A stretch of 9,253 bases of DNA from Syntrophales bacterium (lineage in GTDB: Bacteria > Desulfobacterota > Syntrophia > Syntrophales > UBA2210), in the NCBI GenBank assembly GCA_030655735.1, contig JAUSPK010000207.1:1-9253 (forward strand), written 5' to 3'. The notes beneath the pieces were generated by a model. It had not been told where the DNA came from. It was given only the letters and a program-made list of their open reading frames with translations, and made no database searches. Shown here piece by piece: positions 1-6,091 of the stretch (positions are counted from its first letter, which is position 1; every line of letters begins with the position of its first letter). A program made the position numbers and the translations under genes.

Positions 1-1278
1 GAAAACGGAATTATCCTTTATGTCTTGGAGGATCACGAACTTCCCCTGGTGGACATCTCCGCCGTTGTCAGAATGGGATCATTCTATGATCCTGACGGGA
101 AAGAAGGGGTGGCTAAGCTTACCGGGACACTTATGCGAACCGGGGGAACGGGTTCCATGACGGGGGATCAACTCGATGAGGAACTGGATTTCATCGCAGG
201 GGTCATTGACGTCTCAGTGGAGACAGAATCTTGCACCATTTCCCTGTCCGTCCCTCAGGATGACCTCGACAGGTGGCTGGAAATATTTTCCGATATACTC
301 ACAAACCCGGTCTTCGCGGAGGAAAAAGTTGCCCTGGCAAAGGCCCTTGAAACGGAGGCGCTCAGCAGGATCCGTGACAATCCCCAGAAAACCGCCTTCA
401 GGGAGTTCCGCCGCCTGATCTACCGTGGCGATCCCCGGGGAAGGCTTTCCTCCATTGAATCGGTCAAGAGAGTTAAACGAGATGATCTTGTGGCGTTTTA
501 CCAGCACTTTTTCCATCCCTCCAACGTGATGATCGCCGTATCGGGTGATATACAAAGTGAGGATATGATGAAAAAGATACGGGCCCGTCTGGGGGGATGG
601 AACGCACCCGGAGATCCCGGAGAATTCCCTCCCCCGCCAGCGCACGTAGCGGCCTCCCTGGATTATATCTTCAAGGACACCCCCCAGTCCGTCGTACTGA
701 TGGGACACCCCGCCCCCGGGAAGGGAACTCCCGACTACTATGCCTTCGAGGTGCTCGACTTTATCATCGGGAGCGGGGGGTTCCGCTCACGCGTATTCGG
801 CGAGGTGCGCAACAGGCTGGGCCTCGCCTACAGCGCCGGGAGTTTCTATTCTTCCCAAACAAACTACGGTATCTTCGGCGCCTACGCGATGGCGAACGCC
901 TCCTCCACCCTGGAGGCACTCTCCGCCATGACAAAGATCCTGAACGAAGTAACAAACAAAGGGGTTGAGCCGCAGGAACTTGCCTGGGCGAAGGAGTCCA
1001 TTATCAATAACTTCATCTTCTCTTTTGCCACGCCAGACCGGATCGTCACGCGTCAGATGATGCTGGAGCATGACGGACTGCCCGATAATTTCTTGACAAC
1101 TTATAAAAATAATATAGAGAAGGTGGGGTTGGATGGCCTGAGAGATGTCGCGTCGCGTTACCTCTCAGAGAAAAGCAGGGTTGTGCTTGTCCTCGGTGAC
1201 AGAGAAAAATTTGACAGACCCCTCTCCTCGTTCGGCGATTTTCGCGTTACAGAGGACGGAGCAGGGGCCGATCAGTGA
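1..1278 (+). CDS. M16-family (insulinase-like) peptidase subunit lacking the zinc motif, 5' partial
   Basis: The reading frame is open from base 1, and the first residues (NGIILYVLEDHELPLVDIS) match the usual start of an M16 N-terminal domain, so the gene begins upstream and the TTG at 25 is internal. An N-terminal M16 half is followed by a C-terminal half with the characteristic SRVFGEVRNRLGLAYS segment (about 796-834). M16 proteases bind zinc through HxxEH. The aligned stretch here is GVAKLTGTLMRTGGT, with Lys, Gly and Thr (codons at 115, 124 and 127) in place of His, Glu and His, so catalysis by this chain is unlikely. The Arg (808-810) and Tyr (829-831) of the R/Y pair, which helps bind substrate in two-subunit M16 enzymes, are present. 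I infer a non-catalytic partner of an HxxEH-bearing subunit, perhaps encoded just upstream; a signal peptide, if any, lies outside the window. The stop overlaps the next gene as TGATG. Confidence 0.9.
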   Translation, partial: ENGIILYVLEDHELPLVDISAVVRMGSFYDPDGKEGVAKLTGTLMRTGGTGSMTGDQLDEELDFIAGVIDVSVETESCTISLSVPQDDLDRWLEIFSDILTNPVFAEEKVALAKALETEALSRIRDNPQKTAFREFRRLIYRGDPRGRLSSIESVKRVKRDDLVAFYQHFFHPSNVMIAVSGDIQSEDMMKKIRARLGGWNAPGDPGEFPPPPAHVAASLDYIFKDTPQSVVLMGHPAPGKGTPDYYAFEVLDFIIGSGGFRSRVFGEVRNRLGLAYSAGSFYSSQTNYGIFGAYAMANASSTLEALSAMTKILNEVTNKGVEPQELAWAKESIINNFIFSFATPDRIVTRQMMLEHDGLPDNFLTTYKNNIEKVGLDGLRDVASRYLSEKSRVVLVLGDREKFDRPLSSFGDFRVTEDGAGADQ

Positions 1279-2561
1279 TGCGAAGGGGTACAAAGGGGCA
1301 GATCGTGGTCGATGGGGATCTCTTTGAGCGGATCAGTAAACGTATAGACTCGTACGAGAGCGATATGGTAGCGCTCCAGATCGGTCTGACAGCCATACCG
1401 GCGCTGGCGCCGGAGAATGGCGGGGACGGTGAATACAAAAAGGCCCGCTACCTTGTGGAACGTCTCACTCAGATGGGGTTTGACAACATCAGGAGGTTCG
1501 AAGCGCCCGACGAGAGGGTCGCCTTCGCCTGCCGCCCCAACATTATCGTCACCATCCCCGGGGAAAAACGCGGAGGGACCGTCTGGATCATCACACACGT
1601 GGACGTCGTTCCCCCAGGAGAGCCAACGCTGTGGGACCATGACCCTTATGAGGGGTATGTGAAGGGGGGAAGGATATACGGCAGGGGGACGGAGGACAAC
1701 CAGCAGGACCTTGTCGCGTCTATTTTCGCGGCCAAGGCATTTCTTGACGAAGGCATAACCCCCGGGTTCTCAGTAGGGCTCGCGTTTGTCGCCGATGAGG
1801 AGACCTCGAGCAAGAAGGGGCTGGTATATCTCCTCGGGATGGAGAAGAAGCTCTTTAAAAAGGACGACCTCATACTCGTCCCCGACTTCGGTGACGAGGA
1901 AGGGTCAATGATAGAGGTGGCGGAAAAGAGCCTGCTGTGGCTGCGTTTCAAAACGGTCGGAGTGCAGTGCCACGCGAGCGAACCATCGCTGGGGAGAAAC
2001 GCCTTCACTGCCGCGTCACACCTTGTCACAAAGCTGGGCGATCTGTATCACATATTTGGCAAGATCGATCCGCTCTACCGTCCCCCGACGAGCACCTTCG
2101 AACCCACGAGAAAGGACGCAAATGTCCCTAATATAAACACCATACCGGGGGATGACATATTCTACCTTGACTGCCGCATCCTGCCCGACTACGATCTTGT
2201 AGAGGTTATGTCGAGGGTACGCTCCATGGCCGACGAAGTAGAACAGGAGTTCGACGTCTCCATAGACATTGTGCCGGTCCAGGCTGTAGAAGCGCCTCCC
2301 CCCACGGACAGGGATTCGCCGGTTGTAAAGGCCCTTGCAGGTGCAGTGCGGAAGATCTACGGAGTGGATGCCACCCCCGGCGGGATTGGAGGCGGCACCG
2401 TGGCGGCGCCCCTCAGGGAGAAGGGCTACCAGGTAGCGGTGTGGAGCAGACTGGGAGGGGTAGCGCACCAGCCGAATGAAAACTGTATCATATCGAATAT
2501 GATAGGAAACGCTAAGGTGTTCGCCCACCTCTTCCTGGGGCGAACCGGAGAAAACACTTGA
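1278..2561 (+). CDS. M20-family metallohydrolase (ArgE/DapE/carboxypeptidase-type)
   Basis: This is a complete cytosolic-type M20 enzyme of 427 residues, the usual length. Numbering from the ATG at 1278, the two-metal site is fully visible: His107-x-Asp109 in THVDVVPPG, Asp140 in GRGTEDNQ, the Glu174-Glu175 catalytic/metal pair in ADEETSSKKG, Asp203 in VPDFGDEEG, and a late His397 in GGVAHQPNE. The lid/dimerisation domain lies roughly at 215-335, with the conserved His232 in QCHASEPS. Family members hydrolyse amide bonds of dipeptides, N-acyl amino acids or succinyl-diaminopimelate; the sequence does not reveal the substrate. Start: GTG (1275) and ATG (1278) are adjacent. The ATG gives a TGATG overlap with the M16 stop, and AGGGG at 1263-1267 can serve either. 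The overlap implies co-translation with the M16 subunit, so a joint peptide-degradation role is plausible but inferred. Confidence 0.92.
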   Translation: MRRGTKGQIVVDGDLFERISKRIDSYESDMVALQIGLTAIPALAPENGGDGEYKKARYLVERLTQMGFDNIRRFEAPDERVAFACRPNIIVTIPGEKRGGTVWIITHVDVVPPGEPTLWDHDPYEGYVKGGRIYGRGTEDNQQDLVASIFAAKAFLDEGITPGFSVGLAFVADEETSSKKGLVYLLGMEKKLFKKDDLILVPDFGDEEGSMIEVAEKSLLWLRFKTVGVQCHASEPSLGRNAFTAASHLVTKLGDLYHIFGKIDPLYRPPTSTFEPTRKDANVPNINTIPGDDIFYLDCRILPDYDLVEVMSRVRSMADEVEQEFDVSIDIVPVQAVEAPPPTDRDSPVVKALAGAVRKIYGVDATPGGIGGGTVAAPLREKGYQVAVWSRLGGVAHQPNENCIISNMIGNAKVFAHLFLGRTGENT

Positions 2562-2566
2562 TTAAC

Positions 2567-2573
2567 AAGGAGG
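2567..2573 (+). promoter_or_regulatory. Shine-Dalgarno that fixes the start of the lone receiver gene
   Basis: AAGGAGG lies five bases upstream of the ATG at 2579. It selects that ATG over the in-frame TTG at 2558, which overlaps the M20 stop and has no comparable site. Confidence 0.8.
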
Positions 2574-2578
2574 CACGA

Positions 2579-3049
2579 ATGAAACAACCGAACGTTTCAG
2601 GAGGCACAAAAGGCGTGGTCATCCTCGAGAAAGATGGCCAGTTCCTGGCAGAGATGAAGGACGCCTTGAAGGGCGATCCCGAGTTGAGGATCATCGGCGA
2701 GGGCGTGGATCTGCCCGGGGCAACAGTCCTCCTCATGGAGGAGATTGATGAGGTGCCCGACGTCATCGTCGCCGGTCTTGACATCCTCAAGGAGGCGGTG
2801 GCGAGCGATGCCGGAGCTCTCATGGACCTGAAGGAGAAGATGCCAAAAACCAGGCTCATCGTCACGAGCGAGAGATACGCGGACGAAGAGATATTCCGCA
2901 TGATACACGAGGGGATACGGGCGTTCTTTCTCAAAGGAACGCCTCCTGCGCTTATCACAAAATGTATACAGGTGGCGCTCTCCGGCGGGATGTGGATGGA
3001 CAATGCGTTGATCGCGCGGGTCTTTGAAGAGGTGTCAAGCCAGGAATGA
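2579..3049 (+). CDS. Stand-alone atypical receiver-domain protein (pseudo-receiver, no output domain)
   Basis: This 156-residue protein aligns along its length with the receiver domain of NarL/FixJ-type response regulators and ends where a linker and helix-turn-helix would begin. Key positions are altered. The N-terminal acidic pair reads Glu17-Lys18 (VVILEKD). The phosphoacceptor position in DVIVAGLDIL is Gly66, where a canonical member has Asp. Ser97 (TSER) occupies the switch Thr/Ser position, and Lys119 (FFLKG) is conserved. Asp68, two residues later, is the only nearby carboxylate. The domain is therefore probably not phosphorylated in the classic way. It is a clear paralogue of the next gene: both share the blocks LKE-VASD, the ERY-EEIFRM segment, IHEGI/VEEGI, KCI and RVFEE at identical numbering. 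It starts 17 bases after the M20 stop, so it is probably in that operon. A role as a protein-interaction partner or antagonist of its neighbour is inference. Confidence 0.85.
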   Translation: MKQPNVSGGTKGVVILEKDGQFLAEMKDALKGDPELRIIGEGVDLPGATVLLMEEIDEVPDVIVAGLDILKEAVASDAGALMDLKEKMPKTRLIVTSERYADEEIFRMIHEGIRAFFLKGTPPALITKCIQVALSGGMWMDNALIARVFEEVSSQE

Positions 3050-3224
3050 GAAGACGGTGGCACGGTACGGCTGGCCAAAGGTTGTGTGAGAGGCGGCCCG
3101 GCCGCGCCGTTGCGATCTGCGGAAATGATAATCCAGCCGGGGGCCATCGTGTGAGGTTCTTCCGGTTTTCCTAAACGAAAGAAGTGATACTCGCGGTTTA
3201 TCGCGCGCAATTGAGGAGGTTCTT

Positions 3225-3968
3225 ATGGAAAAGGAGCAAAGGTTTGAAGGGGACACGACAAGAGTCGTCATCGTTGATGGGGACACCACCTTTGTTGATG
3301 GACTGACGAAAACCATAGAGGCCGCCCCCGATATCGAGATCGTCGACGTGCGTGGGGATATCGAGAGTGCCAAAGAGTTCATACTCGGAGTACAGGAGCG
3401 GATTGACCTGATCCTCGTCAGCTTCAACATGCTAAAAGAGGTGGTGGCTTCGGACATGGGAACACTCCTGAAATTGAAGGCGAACCTCCCCGAAACGAGG
3501 CTTGTCGTCATGGGAGAGCGATACGTCGAGGAGGAGATATTCCGTATGGTGGAGGAGGGAATAAAGGGCTTCTTCGTCAAGGGGGATATTTCATCTGATT
3601 TTATAATCAAGTGTATACGGGTAGTTGCGTCCGGACAGATATGGATGGACACGAATCTCGTCAGCCGGGTGTTTGAGGAGTTTTCCCGCTACTACAGCAA
3701 GGCCGAGGGGAAGCTCAGGTCGCCGTCCCCGGAAGAAACCCATCGCCTGGCCCTTCTCACGAAGAGGGAAATGGAGCTGCTGGATCTCGTGTCCATGAGC
3801 CTCAAGAACGACGAGATAGCGGAGCGCCTCTTCATCAGTACCAAGACGGTAAAAACCCACATACGGAATATCTTCGAAAAGCTGGGGTCCAGGAACAGGG
3901 TGGATGCCACCCTTCTCTACATCGGGGCATCGAAGAGACAGGGAGAGAGAGCGCGCCTGGAACACTGA
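3225..3968 (+). CDS. LuxR/NarL-family transcriptional regulator with atypical receiver domain
   Basis: This 247-residue protein has a receiver-like domain at about 12-135, a linker at 136-175 and a GerE/LuxR DNA-binding domain at about 176-240. The last is seen in LTKREMELLDLVSMSLKNDE followed by IAERLFISTKTVKTHIRNIF. The receiver pocket is degenerate: Asp18-Gly19 instead of an acidic pair, Ser66 at the phosphoacceptor position (DLILVSFNML), Gly97 at the switch Ser/Thr position (VVMGERY), with only Lys119 (FFVKG) retained. DNA binding and dimerisation should be intact, but control by Asp phosphorylation looks unlikely. Start ATG 3225 is supported by GAGGAGG at 3213-3219, five bases upstream. 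The 175 bases separating it from its paralogue show no convincing promoter and no remnant of a helix-turn-helix in the paralogue's frame. No histidine kinase is seen in the window. The 3' end faces rsmA convergently, 34 bases apart, with no convincing terminator between. Confidence 0.9.
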   Translation: MEKEQRFEGDTTRVVIVDGDTTFVDGLTKTIEAAPDIEIVDVRGDIESAKEFILGVQERIDLILVSFNMLKEVVASDMGTLLKLKANLPETRLVVMGERYVEEEIFRMVEEGIKGFFVKGDISSDFIIKCIRVVASGQIWMDTNLVSRVFEEFSRYYSKAEGKLRSPSPEETHRLALLTKREMELLDLVSMSLKNDEIAERLFISTKTVKTHIRNIFEKLGSRNRVDATLLYIGASKRQGERARLEH

Positions 3969-4002
3969 AGAGATCGAGCGGCGACAATGCGATCCAAAAA
4001 GG

Positions 4003-4875
4003 TCATCGGGCTTCGGTCATCCGGAAGATGGCCTCTGACAGTCTGCCAAATTCTTCTGTCGTCAGCGTCTCTCCCCTCCTCCGGCCGTCTATCCCCGCCT
4101 CGGCAAGGAGAGCGGGAACATCCGCCCTCTTTGAGCGAACGACATCCATCCCCTTCAGGTTGTTAGCCAGGGTCTTTCTCCTCATGGCGAAGGCCGCCTT
4201 CACCGTTTCAATGAAGATCCCATGGTCTCCAATCGGATACAGGGGGCCTTCGCGCATCTCTATCTTAAGGACGGCGGAGTCCACCTTCGGTACGGGGTAA
4301 AAGCAGGTGGCGGAGACTGTCATGAGTTGTGAGAGGGCCGCATGCATCGAAACAATCACGGAAGGTATCCCGTACTGTTTTGTCCCCGGAAGCGCCGTGA
4401 TCCGGTCCGCAACCTCCCTCTGAAGCATCAACGTTGCCGAGGATATATGCTCTCTGAATTCGATCAGACGGAACAGGATCTGCGATGACACGTTGTAGGG
4501 GATATTGCCGATGACTTTTTCCTTTCCCCCGCCTTTAAGGGGGGAGGAAAAATCGTAGGACAATACATCGATGTGGATTATCTCGAGGTTGGGTATCTCG
4601 CCAAGTTCGCTGTCCAGAACAGCCACCAGTTTCGGATCTATTTCTAGGGCTATGACCCTTTTCACCCTCGGGGCGATCATCGCCGTCATGGCACCCAGCC
4701 CCGCACCGATCTCGACCACGGTGTCCCCCTCGCCGATCCCCGAGGAGTCGACTATCCGGGAGGTTATGTTGTTGTCCACAAGAAACGACTGTCCCAGGCG
4801 TTTTACCGGGCGTATGTTATATTTCTTGAGGGTTTTCAGGGGAGATTCAATCACGTTCGCACTCAAAACTGTCAT
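4003..4875 (-). CDS. rsmA: 16S rRNA (adenine1518-N6/adenine1519-N6)-dimethyltransferase RsmA (KsgA)
   Basis: RsmA/KsgA dimethylates two adjacent adenines in the 3'-terminal helix 45 hairpin of 16S rRNA, a late check on 30S assembly, using S-adenosylmethionine. With the start chosen here the protein is 290 residues; E. coli KsgA has 273. Visible motifs in order are LGQSFL (27-32), SAM motif I VEIGAGLG (54-61), the acidic EID that binds the SAM ribose (78-80), IDV (102-104), the catalytic NIPY (124-127), FYPVPKVDSAVLKI (about 192-205) and FAMRRKTLANNLKG (about 239-252). The start at 4875 gives an N-terminus typical of the family (MTVLSANVIE). In-frame ATGs at 4920 and 4941 would add 15 or 22 residues with no family resemblance and also lack a Shine-Dalgarno. 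It lies 100 bases downstream of tsaD on the same strand, but may use its own promoter. Confidence 0.95.
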   Translation of the reverse strand: MTVLSANVIESPLKTLKKYNIRPVKRLGQSFLVDNNITSRIVDSSGIGEGDTVVEIGAGLGAMTAMIAPRVKRVIALEIDPKLVAVLDSELGEIPNLEIIHIDVLSYDFSSPLKGGGKEKVIGNIPYNVSSQILFRLIEFREHISSATLMLQREVADRITALPGTKQYGIPSVIVSMHAALSQLMTVSATCFYPVPKVDSAVLKIEMREGPLYPIGDHGIFIETVKAAFAMRRKTLANNLKGMDVVRSKRADVPALLAEAGIDGRRRGETLTTEEFGRLSEAIFRMTEAR

Positions 4876-4881
4876 TAGATG

Positions 4882-4909
4882 ATAATAAGATGTTTCCCGT
4901 TTTGTACAA
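4882..4909 (-). promoter_or_regulatory. Candidate sigma70-type promoter for rsmA (leaderless)
   Basis: On the minus strand, TTGTAC (4904-4909; three of six bases match TTGACA) is followed after 16 bases by TATTAT (4882-4887; five of six match TATAAT). Six bases then separate the -10 from the ATG, which puts the expected transcription start at or next to the A of the rsmA start codon. No Shine-Dalgarno is visible there. The -35 overlaps the palindrome TTTGTACAAA (4901-4910). Confidence 0.4.
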
Positions 4910-4975
4910 ACAACACGCATGGTGCGGGTTTTACGGAACAACGGTGCGAGATTTCATCATGTATCATGGAGACGC

Positions 4976-5974
4976 TCAATCGAGCGGCCACCGGGATACC
5001 GCATTGAGATCTAGGGCATCCCTCCTGCCATCGCACAGGAGGTTATTGCCGACGACGGCTATCATCGCCGCATTGTCGGTACAGAGGACCGGCGGTGGAA
5101 AAAATATCTCGATTCCCTCCCCCTTTCCTCCCTCTAGAAAGCGTTCGCGCAGCCGGCTGTTTGAGGCCACTCCACCGCACACCACGACCCTTGGAACGGC
5201 GGCATCTTTCGCCGCAACCAGCGTCTTCTTGACGAGGACATCCACGATGGCCTCCTGATAGCTTGCAACGATGTCGGGCATCTCGCCCACGGTTATGGGT
5301 TCCCCTCTGCCCTTTATGTAGCTCAAAAGGGACGTCTTCAGGCCGCTGAAGCTGAAATCAACACTCCCCCTCATTGCACGCGGGAAGGATATGGCCGATA
5401 GGTTCCCCTCCTTTGCCAGCCGGTCTATTACCACTCCTCCGGGATAGCCGAGATCCAGCATCCGGGCAGCCTTGTCGAAGGCCTCCCCCGCCGCGTCGTC
5501 CCTGGTCTGCCCCAGTATCTGAAAGTCTCCGAAACTCCTGACGAGATAGACGTGGGTGTGTCCACCTGAAACCACCAGGGCAATAAAGGGGAAATCGGGT
5601 TTGTTTTCAGTGAGAAATATGGCTGCGATGTGTCCCTCTATGTGGTTCACGCCCACAAAGGGTATGTCGGCCGCACAGGCCATTGCCTTTGCCGCCGAGA
5701 GGCCGACAAGGAGGGAGCCCACCAGCCCGGGGCCCCTTGTTGCGGCGATTCCTTCTATATCACCCATCGATACGCCGGCATCGTCCAGTGCCTGCTGTGT
5801 CACCGGTATAATCGCTTCCATGTGCTTTCGGGAGGCGATTTCGGGAACAACGCCCCCATATCTGCCGTGAATATCTATCTGTGACGCTATGACGTTGGAG
5901 AGCATCTCCGAACCGTCGGAAACAACCGCCGCCGCCGTTTCGTCACATGAGGATTCTATCCCTAATACGAGCAT
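4976..5974 (-). CDS. tsaD: tRNA N6-adenosine threonylcarbamoyltransferase TsaD
   Basis: TsaD (formerly Gcp/YgjD) transfers the threonylcarbamoyl group from threonylcarbamoyl-AMP to A37 of ANN-decoding tRNAs, working with TsaB and TsaE in bacteria. The 332-residue product is family length. It starts with MLVLGIESSCDETAAAVV, carries the metal-binding His111 and His115 in NHIEGH, the ASNH-fold nucleotide loops VVSGGHTH (134-141) and VCGGVASNSRLRE (275-287), and the third metal ligand Asp300 in CTDNAAMIA. All three ligands have the same numbers as in E. coli. The start at 5974 is set by this N-terminus and by GGAGG (5979-5983 on the minus strand), four bases away. The open frame continues upstream to 6469, but that stretch crosses the divergent nadB gene and has no family similarity. 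It is transcribed away from nadB and probably into rsmA. Confidence 0.97.
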   Translation of the reverse strand: MLVLGIESSCDETAAAVVSDGSEMLSNVIASQIDIHGRYGGVVPEIASRKHMEAIIPVTQQALDDAGVSMGDIEGIAATRGPGLVGSLLVGLSAAKAMACAADIPFVGVNHIEGHIAAIFLTENKPDFPFIALVVSGGHTHVYLVRSFGDFQILGQTRDDAAGEAFDKAARMLDLGYPGGVVIDRLAKEGNLSAISFPRAMRGSVDFSFSGLKTSLLSYIKGRGEPITVGEMPDIVASYQEAIVDVLVKKTLVAAKDAAVPRVVVCGGVASNSRLRERFLEGGKGEGIEIFFPPPVLCTDNAAMIAVVGNNLLCDGRRDALDLNAVSRWPLD

Positions 5975-5983
5975 CTTGCCTCC

Positions 5984-5998
5984 GGAGAAGCATTCTCC
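5984..5998 (-). other. Hairpin in the tsaD leader, abutting its Shine-Dalgarno
   Basis: A perfect inverted repeat GGAGAA / TTCTCC with a three-base loop ends directly against the GGAGG at 5979-5983. On the mRNA it would form a six-bp stem just 5' of the ribosome site. The upstream GGAGA arm is itself Shine-Dalgarno-like but is sequestered by the stem. A regulatory role is inference. Confidence 0.45.
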
Positions 5999-6011
5999 TA
6001 ATGTAATTCCA

Positions 6012-6030
6012 AACTTTGAACTTGAAACTT
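6012..6030. repeat. Three AACTT repeats at 7-base spacing
   Basis: AACTT occurs at 6012-6016, 6019-6023 and 6026-6030, exactly seven bases apart, inside the tsaD-nadB divergent region. It overlaps the -35 proposed for nadB. It may be chance in a short AT-rich patch or an array of half-sites. Confidence 0.4.
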
Positions 6031-6049
6031 GGCATGGATGGGGTATATA
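6022..6049 (+). promoter_or_regulatory. Candidate sigma70-type promoter for nadB
   Basis: TTGAAA (6022-6027; five of six bases match the consensus) is followed after 16 bases by TATATA (6044-6049; four of six match). The expected start near 6056 gives a leader of about 36 bases that contains the inverted repeat at 6063-6076 and AAGGA at 6079-6083. Confidence 0.5.
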
Positions 6050-6070
6050 GGAAAGCCGTTTGTTTGTAAA
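6044..6070 (-). promoter_or_regulatory. Candidate sigma70-type promoter for tsaD sharing its -10 with nadB
   Basis: On the minus strand, TTTACA (6065-6070; five of six bases match) lies 15 bases before TATATA (6044-6049), which is its own reverse complement. A start near 6037 would give a leader of about 63 bases that includes the hairpin at 5984-5998. The 15-base spacer is short, so this is weaker than the nadB promoter. Confidence 0.35.
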
Positions 6071-6076
6071 TACAAA
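6063..6076. promoter_or_regulatory. Inverted repeat TTTGTA-AA-TACAAA, possible operator
   Basis: This is a perfect 6-2-6 inverted repeat that extends imperfectly to nearly ten bases per arm (TTGT outside on the left, ACAA outside on the right, with one extra A). It would lie at about +7 to +20 of the proposed nadB transcript and covers the -35 proposed for tsaD, a position suited to a repressor. I cannot assign it to a known NAD-responsive regulator such as NiaR, NrtR or NadQ. Confidence 0.4.
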
Positions 6077-6091
6077 ACAAGGATTCCATGC

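Noticed and set aside
3058..3072. Possible sigma54 promoter ahead of the LuxR-type regulator.
   Set aside because: TGGCACG at 3058-3064 is a perfect -24 half, but the -12 position reads GGCT rather than TTGC. The only GC is off by one base, and sigma54 spacing is strict.
3093..3105. GCGGC-CCG-GCCGC hairpin between the two regulator genes.
   Set aside because: The stem is only five bp with a three-base loop in a GC-rich run, with no T-tract; it can be chance.
2512..3210. A 232-residue open frame on the minus strand, and a similar 205-residue one at 3035-3652.
   Set aside because: Both are antisense to the two regulator genes, have low-complexity Ser/Arg-rich translations and no family features; they are shadows of the real genes.
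3972..3994. Inverted repeat GATCG/CGATC between the convergent regulator and rsmA genes, as a shared terminator.
   Set aside because: The stem is only five bp with a 13-base loop. The A-run at 3996-4000 gives no T-tract after the stem on either strand.
4901..4910. TTTGTACAAA near rsmA as the same operator as TTTGTA-AA-TACAAA near nadB.
   Set aside because: The arms look alike, but the centre spacing differs, which would change the helical face of the half-sites. Short AT-rich palindromes of this size occur by chance.
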